Positions 25,768 through 34,804 of a DNA stretch of 64,000 nt are shown in pieces. The DNA is from Paracoccaceae bacterium (GTDB lineage Bacteria; Pseudomonadota; Alphaproteobacteria; Rhodobacterales; Rhodobacteraceae): positions 62,001-126,000 of the forward strand of contig JACVZW010000058.1 in NCBI GenBank assembly GCA_014654775.1. Reading direction: 5' to 3'. The notes under the pieces were generated by a model. It worked only from the letters and a program-made list of their open reading frames with translations, was not told the origin of the DNA and ran no database searches. How positions within the stretch are numbered: position 1 is the stretch's first letter; each line of letters begins with the position of its first letter. Position numbers and translations under genes: made by a program.

Positions 25768-26850
25768 TTACCCCTTCGTATCCGCATCAGGCAGGATAGA
25801 GGCGTGGCGGGCGTCAAAGCCCATCCAGACCTGCGCGCCCACCTCGGGGATGGCGGAAGAGCCGTCGTTGCGAAGTTCCGCCGTCATCTTCATCCCGCTG
25901 TCGGTGACAGCGTGGATGGCGATGAAGTTGCCTTCGAAGGAGACTTCTTCCACCCGGCCGTGAATGGCGTTTTCGGATGGGGCTGTAGCGCTGATGAGGG
26001 TGTGTTCAGGGCGGACATAGAGCTTGACGCCCGTGCCCTTGGCCTGTTCGCCCAGACGGCCGCGGAACTGGCCATGCGGGGTGGCGAAGGCGGCGATGCC
26101 GTCGGCCACCGCGCCCACGTCCCCGGAGAAGATGTTGTTTTCGCCCACGAAGGAGGCGACGAAGCCATTGACCGGGTTGTTGTAGATCTCGCGCGGGTCG
26201 GCGATCTGCTGGATGCGCCCATGGGACATGACACCCACGCGATCGGACATGGCGAGCGCCTCGCCCTGATCATGGGTGATGTAGATGAAGGTAACGCCCG
26301 TGCGCTTTTGGATCGCACGCAGTTCGGCGCGCATGTGCTGGCGTAGTTTGAGATCGAGGGCGGAGAGGGGTTCGTCAAGCAGCATCACCTGCGGTTCGAC
26401 CGCAAGGGCGCGGGCGATGGCGACGCGCTGCTTCTGGCCGCCGGAAAGCTGCGACACCATCTTGTCGGCGGCACCGGGCAGATCGACGAGGGCGAGCAAT
26501 TCCTCGGCCTTGGCCCGGCGGGTGGCCTTGTCGACGCCGCGGACTTCGAGGCCGAAGGAGATGTTTTCCCAGATCGGCATCAGGGGAAAGAGCGCGAGGT
26601 TCTGGAAGATGAGGGCGGTGGGGCGCTGGTTCGGGCGCTGTCCCTTCATGTCCTTGCCGCCGATGCGGATCGCGCCCTTGGTCGGGTCGATGAAACCCGA
26701 GATCATCCGCAGGATCGTCGTTTTGCCGCAGCCCGAGGGGCCGAGGAAGGAGAAGAACTCTCCGGGTTTGATGGCGACATTGGCGTTGTCGACCGCACGG
26801 AAACTGCCGAAATCGCAGCAGACGTTTTCAAGTTCGATACCGGCGCTCAT
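25768..26850 (-). CDS. PotA-type ABC ATPase
   Basis: A 360-residue ATPase with Walker A GPSGCGKT (residues 37-44), signature LSGGQKQR, Walker B VMLLDEP, D-loop SALD and H-loop ITHDQ. A C-terminal TOBE_2-like part covers about 280-360. It is the energising subunit of the polyamine-type importer. It sits between the binding-protein gene (177 bases upstream, with a terminator in the gap) and the two permeases, so the binding protein can be made in excess over the membrane complex, as is common. Confidence 0.93.
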   Translation of the reverse strand: MSAGIELENVCCDFGSFRAVDNANVAIKPGEFFSFLGPSGCGKTTILRMISGFIDPTKGAIRIGGKDMKGQRPNQRPTALIFQNLALFPLMPIWENISFGLEVRGVDKATRRAKAEELLALVDLPGAADKMVSQLSGGQKQRVAIARALAVEPQVMLLDEPLSALDLKLRQHMRAELRAIQKRTGVTFIYITHDQGEALAMSDRVGVMSHGRIQQIADPREIYNNPVNGFVASFVGENNIFSGDVGAVADGIAAFATPHGQFRGRLGEQAKGTGVKLYVRPEHTLISATAPSENAIHGRVEEVSFEGNFIAIHAVTDSGMKMTAELRNDGSSAIPEVGAQVWMGFDARHASILPDADTKG

Positions 26851-26981
26851 GGCGCTCTGTTCCCCTGTCGTGGTTCTTTTTCGTTGCCGTCAGGCTAGCA
26901 GGCTGGACACCGGGCGCAACGTGTATCGCCGGATGGTTGCCTCGCATGGGGCCGGACGGGGTGGCGTGCTGAACAAATGAA

Positions 26982-27007
26982 CACGCCGGGCCATGGGGCC
27001 CGGCGTG
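26982..27007 (-). terminator. Intrinsic terminator after the binding-protein gene
   Basis: CACGCCGGGCC (26982-26992) pairs perfectly over 11 bases with GGCCCGGCGTG (26997-27007), with a four-base loop, 20 bases past the stop codon. On the minus strand it is followed by a T-rich stretch (TGTTCATTTGTTC). It probably lets only part of the transcription continue into the ATPase and permease genes. Confidence 0.75.
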
Positions 27008-27027
27008 CGTGAGGCGTGATCCTGCGA

Positions 27028-28155
27028 TCAGGCCGCCTTGTACTTGTCGGCATATTCCGCGCGCTTGGCGAGGAATTCGGCCGACTGGTCGGGCCACCAC
27101 CACAGCTTGGACAGCGCTTCGTCGTTGAAGGTGCCGCTGTAGTAGGCGGCCACTTCCGGGTCGAGCAGGTCCGATGCGCCCTTGCCAACGGGGTTCGACG
27201 AGAAGGCCGAAGCCCAGCCAGCAGCGCCTTCTGCAGTGGAGACCCACTTCACGAATTCATGGGCCTGTTCCACGTTGGTGGCGTTCTTCATCAGGACGAA
27301 GCCCTGATGCCAAGCGAAGGCGCCTTCGACCGGGGCGACATAGGCGAAGCCGTCATTGCGCAGGTTGAAGCCGGTCGAGTCCCAGCACAGGCCGATGGTG
27401 GCGCCGTTGGCGGTGAAGCCGGCATTGGCTTCGTTCTCGCCCGACCACCACTGAACGACGTTGCCCTTAGCCTTCACGGCTTCGGCCAGCGCGATGTCCC
27501 AGAGTTCCGCCATGGCAGCCATGTCGGTGTAGCCGTCCATCCACGGACGCGGCAGCTTGCCCTGCGCGTCGAGCCAGCGGCCCATCGCGGCCAGAGCGGA
27601 GTGCGGACGCACCACGGCCTGGTTTTCCGGGTTGAAGAGGTCGCCCAGCGATGCCGGGGTCGACAGCTTTGCATCGGCGCTGTTCACGACGAGCGACTCG
27701 GTGCCCCAGACGGAGGGAACGTATTTCAGCGCGCCGCCCGGACGCGACCGTTCACCAGCCGCACCATCGGCGAGGCCGGGAAGGTAGTTGTCCATGGCAA
27801 GCTTCGATTCGTCGAAGGCGCCCAGAAGGCCGTTCGAATCCCATGCGCCGACGCGGTCGATGGTCGGTTCGATCACGTCGATGCCGCCCGCTTCCAGCGC
27901 GACCTTGCCTTCAGCGAACATGGTGTCCTGATCGGGCAGTTCCTTGAAGTTCACCTTGATGCCGGTTGCGGCTTCGAAGGCCGGGAAGACCTTTTCGGCC
28001 AGCGCCGGATAGCCGGCCCAGCCCGTGAAGTTCAGCTCGCCCGAGGAGGCGAGGGCCTTGCGCGAGATGAGCGCGGGGGCGGCGAGCGCGCCGATGCCGA
28101 GGGCGGTGCCCTTGAGCAGCGTGCGGCGGTCGAGGGTGGAGTAGGATTTGGTCAT
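27028..28155 (-). CDS. PotD-type periplasmic binding protein with Tat signal
   Basis: A 375-residue extracellular solute-binding protein. The N-terminus has a twin-arginine signal: DRRTLLKG (residues 9-16), a hydrophobic stretch, then a cleavage site near ALASSGE. The mature protein begins LNFTGWAGY, the layout of PotD-like proteins binding polyamines or similar cations. The start at 28155 has GGGGAG about 5 bases before it and places the twin arginines correctly; a frame open to 28278 would add a non-signal extension. It is the first gene of the importer operon. The actual ligand is unknown. Confidence 0.9.
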   Translation of the reverse strand: MTKSYSTLDRRTLLKGTALGIGALAAPALISRKALASSGELNFTGWAGYPALAEKVFPAFEAATGIKVNFKELPDQDTMFAEGKVALEAGGIDVIEPTIDRVGAWDSNGLLGAFDESKLAMDNYLPGLADGAAGERSRPGGALKYVPSVWGTESLVVNSADAKLSTPASLGDLFNPENQAVVRPHSALAAMGRWLDAQGKLPRPWMDGYTDMAAMAELWDIALAEAVKAKGNVVQWWSGENEANAGFTANGATIGLCWDSTGFNLRNDGFAYVAPVEGAFAWHQGFVLMKNATNVEQAHEFVKWVSTAEGAAGWASAFSSNPVGKGASDLLDPEVAAYYSGTFNDEALSKLWWWPDQSAEFLAKRAEYADKYKAA

Positions 28156-28468
28156 GTAGCTCCCCATTTCTGGCCGCCCGGTTGCACTGTGCAGCGGGCG
28201 GAATGCTGATCGGACTACCCTGCCGATCTTGTCGGTATTGGTGGCACGATTCGCGCCGATAGCAAACTCTGTTTTCATGATAGTTCCGTGATGGTTGGCG
28301 CGGCTGCAGGGCGGATTTGCGCGCGGCCCGGCGGATCGTCCTGCAAAAGTGCGGATTTATAACCAAAAGGTTGTTCGTTGGGTTTTAAAATCATCTCAAG
28401 ATAAAGTTCGGCTGCGGTCTGCATCGCGGCAGGTTGGCGCTGCGCGCTGATAGCGCTAGGGTCGCGGC
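28156..28468. promoter_or_regulatory. Divergent intergenic region: leader hairpin and AT-rich island
   Basis: This 313-base gap holds no gene. Near the binding-protein start is a two-tier hairpin: CCGCCCG (28174-28180) pairs with CGGGCGG (28195-28201), enclosing TGCAC/GTGCA. It would lie in the 5' leader of the binding-protein mRNA. Between about 28354 and 28408 the sequence becomes AT-rich (TTTATAACC, TTTTAAAATCATC), unlike the rest of the window, and probably carries the promoters for the importer (minus) and the GT90 gene (plus). No exact -35/-10 pair is convincing. Confidence 0.45.
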
Positions 28469-29554
28469 ATGGTGGAGCGTGCGTTCGTCGACAATTCGGT
28501 GGCTTTGCAGATCGGTGCCTTCAAAGGACCGGTGGCGCAAGGCGAAGCGGCGCTGGCGCGCGCGCTGCAACGCTGCAGCGGCATGGCCATCGCCTTTCGT
28601 CCCGACCTTGGGGCTGCCTTCGCGCCGGATGAAAGCGGCTTGGGTCTGCGCCAGGTGGACCTTGCCTCGCTGCCCATAAAGACGGCTGGGGCGCTGGCCG
28701 CGCTGCAGGCGGCGGGCGTGGATTTCGACTTCATCTTGGATATGCAGGACCGCCGCGCCAAGCGCATGGCGCCGAATGACGAGGTGACCCCCCCGGTCTT
28801 TGCCTTCAACCGTCTGCAGGGAGACGGGCGGCGCATTCTGATGCCCCTACCGATCTATCATGATTTCGGAACGGGCCATTTCGTCGATGCAGTGCGTCCC
28901 GATGCCGTGGCATGGGCGGATAAGGTGCCGCGCGTCGTGTGGCGCGGGATCACCGGCGGGCGGGCGGCGCTGGATGCCGAAGGGCTGGTCGAAGGGATGC
29001 GGATCAAGATGGCGCTGCGCCGTCTGCGCGAGGGCCGAATGACAGAGGCACAGGTCCGCGAGGTGCTGGCCGCCTGTCCGCGCTGGGGCCTGTTGGAGCG
29101 GCTGCGGGACGATCCGCGCTTTGATCTGGGCTTTGTCGATGGGGATGGCTACGTCATCGCGCAGACGCCCCTGCATGCCCATCTGGAGCGGCCGCGGATG
29201 CCGCAGGCGGAGATGCAGCGGTTTCGCTATGTCGCGGTGCTGCGGGGGCTGGACGTGGGTTCATCCTTCTATTGGGTGATGCATTCCGGCAGTCTTGGCC
29301 TTGTGATGGAGACACCGTTCGAGACCTTTGCCTCTGGCCACTTCCGTCCCGGCGAGGCCTATCTGCCCTTCCGGCTGGACGGGTCGGACCTTGCCACGCG
29401 GCTGGACTGGGCCGAGGCGCATCCGGCGGAGGTGCAGGCAATGGTAGCGCAGGCGGCGCAGATATCGGCGCTGCTTCTGCGGGCCGATCTGCGGGCCGAA
29501 ATTCTGCGCCGGGTGGTGGCGCAGGTGGCGGCCCAGCCGCGCGTTCAGGAATAG
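28469..29554 (+). CDS. Glycosyltransferase family 90 (LpsA/CAP10-like)
   Basis: A 361-residue protein resembling GT90 (CAP10/LpsA-type) enzymes: VPRVVWRGITGGR near residue 155, then RYVAVLRGLDVGSSFYWVM near 255 and SLGLVMETPFETF near 275, which carry the conserved acidic and glycine residues. Bacterial relatives add xylose or other sugars to lipopolysaccharide cores. It is alone on the plus strand, facing a minus-strand glycan operon whose end lies 7 bases away. No good ribosome site precedes the ATG. The predicted role is adding a residue to the glycan made by the facing cluster. Confidence 0.75.
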   Translation: MVERAFVDNSVALQIGAFKGPVAQGEAALARALQRCSGMAIAFRPDLGAAFAPDESGLGLRQVDLASLPIKTAGALAALQAAGVDFDFILDMQDRRAKRMAPNDEVTPPVFAFNRLQGDGRRILMPLPIYHDFGTGHFVDAVRPDAVAWADKVPRVVWRGITGGRAALDAEGLVEGMRIKMALRRLREGRMTEAQVREVLAACPRWGLLERLRDDPRFDLGFVDGDGYVIAQTPLHAHLERPRMPQAEMQRFRYVAVLRGLDVGSSFYWVMHSGSLGLVMETPFETFASGHFRPGEAYLPFRLDGSDLATRLDWAEAHPAEVQAMVAQAAQISALLLRADLRAEILRRVVAQVAAQPRVQE

Positions 29555-29561
29555 ATTGCGC

Positions 29562-30419
29562 CTAGACCAGCGTGAAGAAACGGTCCGGCACGCAGACGGG
29601 CAGGCCCTTGTCGGTGGCGCGAGGATCGGTGCTGGCGCGGGGGCGGCCTGCGGGGCTGCCATCGTCTTCGACCGGGAATTGGGCATGGGCGAGGGTGAGC
29701 GCCTCGGTCCAGTCGATGGGCTCGGCGGCGCTGCCGACGGCCTCAAGCCGCATGGTCTGATGTTGAACGAAAGAGGTGTGCTGCGTGAGCCCGCCGCGTG
29801 CGGCGAGGCGTTCTTGCGCGATGTCGCGGTCGGCCAGCGCCATGTGGAACAAGAAGAAATGGCGGCTGAGGCGGACGTCGCGGTTCAGTAGGCGATGCGC
29901 GCCGCCCGCCCAGTTGTTCCAGCGCGAGATGACGAAGGGTTTGGAATAGCGGTCGGCGACGAAGCCCTGCCGCCTTTGACCAAGGATGGGGGCAGAGCGG
30001 TCGAGCGGGGCGGTTTCGTCTGCCGATTGGACCATGTCCACGCCCAAGGCGAAGACATAGCCCTGATCGCCGAGTTCGGTGAAGGCATTGGACCAATTGA
30101 GCCCGCTGTCGGGGTCGATCACCACATACTCATCGACATCGCCGCGGATCACATGGGCATAGCGCTTGCGCAGGGTGTTGGCGCGGGCCGAAAGCTCTTT
30201 CGCGATCCAGCGGTCATTGCGGATGCGCTGGCGGGGGGCGCCGGTGACGACCTCGACCGAGATGCCGGTCAGATCCACATCCGGTTCCCAATCATCGCCA
30301 TCGATCACGACGAATAGGTTCTGCCGCCCGACGATGGCCCCGTAATGGGCGATCCATTTCGCGAGGAAAAAGCTTTCGTGGCGGACATGGGTCAGGGCGC
30401 AGGCGAAATCCTTGGCCAT
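29562..30419 (-). CDS. GT2/GT92-like glycosyltransferase
   Basis: A 285-residue protein of the glyco_tranf_2_4 type. It starts with CALTHVRHESFFLAKWIAHY, and the catalytic acidic motif is GDVDEYV near residue 114. Similar openings (NE.. or KDE..F..EW..HH) occur in the large GT2 protein at 38626. It directly abuts its upstream neighbour, the stop codon being followed at once by ATG. It is the last gene of the minus-strand operon. Acceptor and donor are unknown. Confidence 0.75.
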   Translation of the reverse strand: MAKDFACALTHVRHESFFLAKWIAHYGAIVGRQNLFVVIDGDDWEPDVDLTGISVEVVTGAPRQRIRNDRWIAKELSARANTLRKRYAHVIRGDVDEYVVIDPDSGLNWSNAFTELGDQGYVFALGVDMVQSADETAPLDRSAPILGQRRQGFVADRYSKPFVISRWNNWAGGAHRLLNRDVRLSRHFFLFHMALADRDIAQERLAARGGLTQHTSFVQHQTMRLEAVGSAAEPIDWTEALTLAHAQFPVEDDGSPAGRPRASTDPRATDKGLPVCVPDRFFTLV

Positions 30420-31316
30420 TCATTCCTCTTCGATCAGGTCGCCCAGAAAGCCTGCGGCGGTGAGCAGCGCTTCGGCTTCGGTTCGGTCGGACGGGGGCAG
30501 GCGGTCGAGGGCGTGGGCGATCACTTCGGCCGATCCGGCCCAGTCGCGCAGAAAGCGGGCGCGGTGGTAATGCAGGATCTTGGGCGCAAAGGGATCGGGC
30601 AGGCTGCGCCCGTTGGAGATGGAGAAATTCGCCGCCTCGTCGATGAGCCGATAGGTCATGCCGAAACGGCGGAGCGTGACGGGGAGGGCGATCTGGTCGA
30701 GCCATGGCCGTTTGTTGGCGACGCCAACTTCGTGGTCGATCTTGCGCGCGGTGTCGAGCCAGAGTTGGCCGAAGGTCTGGCCATCGACGCGGTCGGTTTC
30801 GCGTTGGGCCACGAAGCCCGCGTTGAAATAGGGGGGCGAGCTGCGGCGTGCCCCGCGCAGGAGGCGGATGCGTTCCTCGGGCATCGAGAGGCCAAAATGG
30901 GCATAGACCCGTTCCCAGCGATCCTCTTCCTTGCCCCAGGATTGGATACCTTCGGGGACGACGGAAACCTCGCCGTGACCGGGCAAGTCGGCGGCATCAA
31001 GCGGGGCGGTCATCACCATGTCGGTGTCGAGGAAGATGGAGATGGCGGCATCGCGGGGCTGGGCCAGCGCGATGATCTTGTTGCCATGCGGATAGGCGCC
31101 GCGCCACAGGCCCTGCGCGGGCGGCAGGGGCAGGAGAAGGCCGCCCACGGCGCGGAACATGGACTGGACGGCGGCGGGGGCCGGTTCGGCCCCGATGGGG
31201 CGATAGCCGAGGATCATGGACCGGGGGTGATGACGGCGGATGGAAGAGGCGAGGAGGAGCGATTGCGCCTCGAGCCGCGGGCCTTCGACGACAAAGAGAA
31301 AAGCGAGATCAGGCAT
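30420..31316 (-). CDS. GT8-like nucleotide-sugar transferase
   Basis: A 298-residue GT-A fold protein. The metal-binding motif FLDTDMVM lies near residue 95, and YFNAGFVAQ near 160 is the second conserved block of GT8-like enzymes. The C-terminal ILHYHRARFLRD supplies a histidine typical of the family. The start overlaps the GT61 gene end by 8 bases. It may transfer glucose, galactose or another hexose, but I cannot assign the sugar. Confidence 0.7.
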   Translation of the reverse strand: MPDLAFLFVVEGPRLEAQSLLLASSIRRHHPRSMILGYRPIGAEPAPAAVQSMFRAVGGLLLPLPPAQGLWRGAYPHGNKIIALAQPRDAAISIFLDTDMVMTAPLDAADLPGHGEVSVVPEGIQSWGKEEDRWERVYAHFGLSMPEERIRLLRGARRSSPPYFNAGFVAQRETDRVDGQTFGQLWLDTARKIDHEVGVANKRPWLDQIALPVTLRRFGMTYRLIDEAANFSISNGRSLPDPFAPKILHYHRARFLRDWAGSAEVIAHALDRLPPSDRTEAEALLTAAGFLGDLIEEE

Positions 31317-32445
31317 CGGCTTTGTCCATCGGATAGCGAGCCATGGGCTGGCCCGTGCGCTGTTCCAGATCGGCGATGGCGGCGGCGATCTCGGCCTCGG
31401 TCAGGGCGCGCCAGCGGGTGGCGCCGGGCAGGAAACCCGCCTTCGCCAACTTGCCCGCAACGGCGGGCAGGTCGAGCAGGGCATGGGTTTCGCGTTTGAC
31501 CACGCGGCGGCCTGCGGGGAACCAGTAATCGCGGACGGCGTCGATGCGGGTTGGTGCGATGCCTGCGAAATGGCGGAACTGGCGTAGGTAGTCGTCGATG
31601 TTCTGCGAGGGGCCACGGTTCAGGATGGCGACCTGCGCATCCGGGCGCAGCACCATCGCGGCAAGGTGGAGGGCAGAGCCGTCGAGAGACACGATCCGGC
31701 GCGCGGCGCGGTAGCGGGCAAGCTGGACCGTGAGGGGATGTTCCTGCGGGTGAAAGACGGTGTATCCCGCCTTTTCCATCAGCGCCTCGATCTGGGGTTC
31801 CAGAAGGACCGAACCGCGCTTTGATGGCAGGCGGGCGCGCGAGATGTAAAGCTTCGCCGGCCCATCGGGCGGGGTGGCGCGGGACAGGCGGTCGCGCATG
31901 AAGGCGCGGTGTTCCGGGCGGCCTGCCGCCATGTCGCCGATGCCGAAGCCCTGTTCGGGGATGACCATCTCTTCCACCGTGACGGGCGACTGGGGGGCGC
32001 GGATCTTCAGATCCGACAGGCCCATTGCATGAAAGAGCGCGAGATGGTCGCGGATCATGCGGTTTTCATGGGTGAAACGGAGCTTGGGGTGGAAGAGGAC
32101 GCCCCGGATGCCGGCCGCGTGGTCGAGTGCCCAGAGGCGGGCGGTGGATTCGCACAGAAGATGGCCGAAATGGCCGTAAAAGAGCCCGCCAAAGAGCCAG
32201 CGGCCGGGCAGCAGTTCGGGCTGCGCTGCAGGATCGCGGTCGGGCAGGGTGGTGATCGGATCGCCCCACCAGCGCCAGCATTCGGCGGCGGGAATGGGGT
32301 CGCCTGCGGCATCGAACAGCGCGGCGGCACGGCGGGCACCGGGCGGGTCGGTCAGGCCCCATGGCACCAGCGTGACCTGCGGGACGATCTGCAGGGTCAT
32401 GGGGCGGTCGGGATCGAATGGGGGCAGGGCGGGTGTGTCAGCCAT
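31309..32445 (-). CDS. GT61 (DUF563) glycosyltransferase
   Basis: A 378-residue protein. The middle has FGGLFYGHFGHLLCES, and the C-terminal half has LYISRARLPSKRG, then a Gly-x-x-V-F-HPQEHPL block and IVSLDGSALHLAAMV, which are the three conserved blocks of GT61. The ATG at 32445 is chosen over one at 32451 because AGAGG lies at a proper distance. The start overlaps the sulfatase stop. GT61 enzymes in bacteria mostly decorate capsules, exopolysaccharides or LPS. Confidence 0.72.
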   Translation of the reverse strand: MADTPALPPFDPDRPMTLQIVPQVTLVPWGLTDPPGARRAAALFDAAGDPIPAAECWRWWGDPITTLPDRDPAAQPELLPGRWLFGGLFYGHFGHLLCESTARLWALDHAAGIRGVLFHPKLRFTHENRMIRDHLALFHAMGLSDLKIRAPQSPVTVEEMVIPEQGFGIGDMAAGRPEHRAFMRDRLSRATPPDGPAKLYISRARLPSKRGSVLLEPQIEALMEKAGYTVFHPQEHPLTVQLARYRAARRIVSLDGSALHLAAMVLRPDAQVAILNRGPSQNIDDYLRQFRHFAGIAPTRIDAVRDYWFPAGRRVVKRETHALLDLPAVAGKLAKAGFLPGATRWRALTEAEIAAAIADLEQRTGQPMARYPMDKADA

Positions 32446-34804
32446 CGCCATCCTCTTCCTCGGGCGGGGTGAAGCTGTCGGGGCGCGGGGCGGTGGCATG
32501 GTCGAAGCTGTCCGTCCGCGTCAGCCGCGCGGCGACTTTGGTGGGATCGGACAGGCCGTGCAGAATCACGGCAGAAAGGCCAGCGCAAACGGTGACAGAG
32601 CCGCCCTCGGTGGCCAGCACCGGGTCTTCGGGCCAGCCTGCGAGGACGAGGCTGTCTTCGGTCGAGAATCCCGAGATTTCGGTCACCCCGCCCCAAGCGA
32701 CGGTGTAGGTGACGCCGCCGCCTGCGCCGGTGATGCGGTTCTCGCCGGGGCCTGCGAAGATGCGGTCATGGCCGGGGCCGGAAGTGACCTCGTTTCGGCC
32801 CGGCCCGGTGTGGATTTCCACCGTGCGCTCGCCTGCGCGGAAGGTGTCGTTGCCGGGGCCGCCATAGAGCTTGGCGAAGCCGTCGCCCGCCTCGATCACG
32901 TCGTCGCCGGGGCCGCCGTCGAGCGTGTCGCGCCCGTTACCGCCAATCAGCGTGTCATTGCCCGCGCCGCCATAGAAGGCATGGCGGTCGTTGCGGCGCA
33001 TGGATTGGGCGACGAGGCGGTCATTGCCCGCCCCGCCTTCGAAGATCGCGCCCGCATAGACGGGGCCGAGCATCACGTCGCCCTGATCGGAGCCGCGCAC
33101 ATGGACGGAGACACGTTCCGATGCCTCGAAGGTGATGGCGCTTTCGGGATGGGCGACGATGCGCAGGACCTTGCCGATCTTGCCATCCGCCTCGTTCCGG
33201 GCGGTGACCGTGCCGATGCGGACGCAGTCGATATTGGCGGGCACGCGCAGCACATGGCCGTCGGGACCGGCGAGATACCAGAGCGTGTCATGCCCGCCAT
33301 CGGGCCGTTCGACAATGCGGTCGGCGGCGCTGCCATAGGCCCAGTAGTTGTTGTCGGCGGCACCACCCTCCAGCACCACGGTGCCATCCACCGCCATCAT
33401 CGCGTGCAGGCCTGATCCGGGGTGATCCATCCCGCGCAGGTCGAGGCCAAGGTCGGCGGCGGCCTTGACCAGTTCCTTTCGCAGGGCGGGGGTGTGGGGG
33501 CCGCCCGCAAGGTTCGTGGTTTCACCCGGGTCGGCGACCACGTCGTAGACATGTTCCTCGCCGTTCGGGTAGCGGAAGTAGCGCAGGTGATCGAGTCCCT
33601 CGACCGACGGGCGCAGCGAGAGCGTGCCGAAGACGGCGGTCAGAGGGGATTTGTTGCGGTCGTAGGTGCCAAAGGACGGGTCGATCAGGGGCAGGAGGCT
33701 TTGGCCGGAGACCCAATCCTCGCGCGCAGGGAGACCCGCGATATCGAGCAGCGTCTTGGGCAGGTTGTGCAGCGAGACGGGCAGCCCGACCTCTGCCCCG
33801 CCGGGCATGGCGGCGTGCCAGATGCCCAAGGGAACATGGGCGGCGCTGTCCCACTGGCTCATCTTGTGGAAGCTGTCATGGGTGCCGAGGTTGAAGCCGT
33901 TGTCCGAAAGCAGAACCACGGTCGTATTGGCCCCAAGCGGGGAAGCGCGCAGCGCATCCATGAAACGCCCGATCTCGTGATCGACATGGGAACAGGCGGC
34001 GAAATAGGCGCGCACGACCTGACGCCAGGCGTGATCCCCCGCCTTTTCCGGCGTCCATTGGCCGTTGACGATATAGGCCAGTTCATAGACCGCCATGCCC
34101 GGTTGTGGCCCGGTGAAGTCATCCGGATGGGCGCTTTCGGGCCATTGGATCTGCTCGGGATCGTAGAGTTGGTAGAAGCGGTCGGGGCAGGTGAGGTTGT
34201 AATGCGGATGCTTGAAGCCAAGCTGGATCAGGTGGCGGCGGGCAGGATCGGCGCGACCGATATAGTCGATGGCGTTCTGGGCGACGGCGTGATCGTAGAA
34301 GGTCTGGTCCATCGACCCGTCATCATGGGGGTGGTTCACGCCCGCGATCCCCGGCCCCTTGTCGAGATAGGGGTGGATACCGCGGCGGCGGCCACGGTCG
34401 GCGGCCTCGGCATCCTCGTGGAACAGGATGCGCCGGTAATCCTCTGGCATCGGTTTGTAATTGGCGTCGGTCTTACCGGTGGTGAAGGTGCGGAAACCCG
34501 CGCGGCGCAGGTCATAGACCCATGAGGCCGTGGGGGGCAGCACGTCGCGCCAGAAGCGGTTGAGATCGACGAGCCCGGTGCGGAAGGGTGATAGGCCCGT
34601 CGAGATTTCGGCCCGGCAGGGGGCGCAGAGGGGGATGGTGGCATAGGCGTTGGCAAAGCGGGTGCCTTCGGCCATCAGCCGGTCGATATTGGGCGTCTGG
34701 ATTGTCACACCGAAGGCCGTGCGCCAGGTGAAGATGTCGATCATGTCGTCGATCCAGATCAGGCAGAGATTGCCGTTCCGGATCGTTTGGCGGTCAAACC
34801 CCAT
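32438..34804 (-). CDS. Sulfatase fused to RTX calcium-binding repeats
   Basis: A 788-residue protein. Residues 1-430 form an alkaline-phosphatase-superfamily sulfatase: metal ligands in WIDDM (D19, D20), the formylglycine-type site CAPCR (C60-R64), and LLSDNGFNLGTHD further on. Residues 590-665 hold RTX nonapeptide repeats (GGAGNDRL, GGAGNDTL, GGPGDDVI, GGPGNDTF), which bind calcium and mark type I secretion. There is no N-terminal signal peptide, which fits that route. The C-terminus is acidic (EEEDGDG). It would remove or sense sulfate on an extracellular polysaccharide. It is embedded in a glycan operon with 8-11 base overlaps. A cysteine-type sulfatase needs a maturation enzyme, not present here, and export after oxygen-dependent maturation would need explaining. 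Confidence 0.85.
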   Translation of the reverse strand: MGFDRQTIRNGNLCLIWIDDMIDIFTWRTAFGVTIQTPNIDRLMAEGTRFANAYATIPLCAPCRAEISTGLSPFRTGLVDLNRFWRDVLPPTASWVYDLRRAGFRTFTTGKTDANYKPMPEDYRRILFHEDAEAADRGRRRGIHPYLDKGPGIAGVNHPHDDGSMDQTFYDHAVAQNAIDYIGRADPARRHLIQLGFKHPHYNLTCPDRFYQLYDPEQIQWPESAHPDDFTGPQPGMAVYELAYIVNGQWTPEKAGDHAWRQVVRAYFAACSHVDHEIGRFMDALRASPLGANTTVVLLSDNGFNLGTHDSFHKMSQWDSAAHVPLGIWHAAMPGGAEVGLPVSLHNLPKTLLDIAGLPAREDWVSGQSLLPLIDPSFGTYDRNKSPLTAVFGTLSLRPSVEGLDHLRYFRYPNGEEHVYDVVADPGETTNLAGGPHTPALRKELVKAAADLGLDLRGMDHPGSGLHAMMAVDGTVVLEGGAADNNYWAYGSAADRIVERPDGGHDTLWYLAGPDGHVLRVPANIDCVRIGTVTARNEADGKIGKVLRIVAHPESAITFEASERVSVHVRGSDQGDVMLGPVYAGAIFEGGAGNDRLVAQSMRRNDRHAFYGGAGNDTLIGGNGRDTLDGGPGDDVIEAGDGFAKLYGGPGNDTFRAGERTVEIHTGPGRNEVTSGPGHDRIFAGPGENRITGAGGGVTYTVAWGGVTEISGFSTEDSLVLAGWPEDPVLATEGGSVTVCAGLSAVILHGLSDPTKVAARLTRTDSFDHATAPRPDSFTPPEEEDGDG

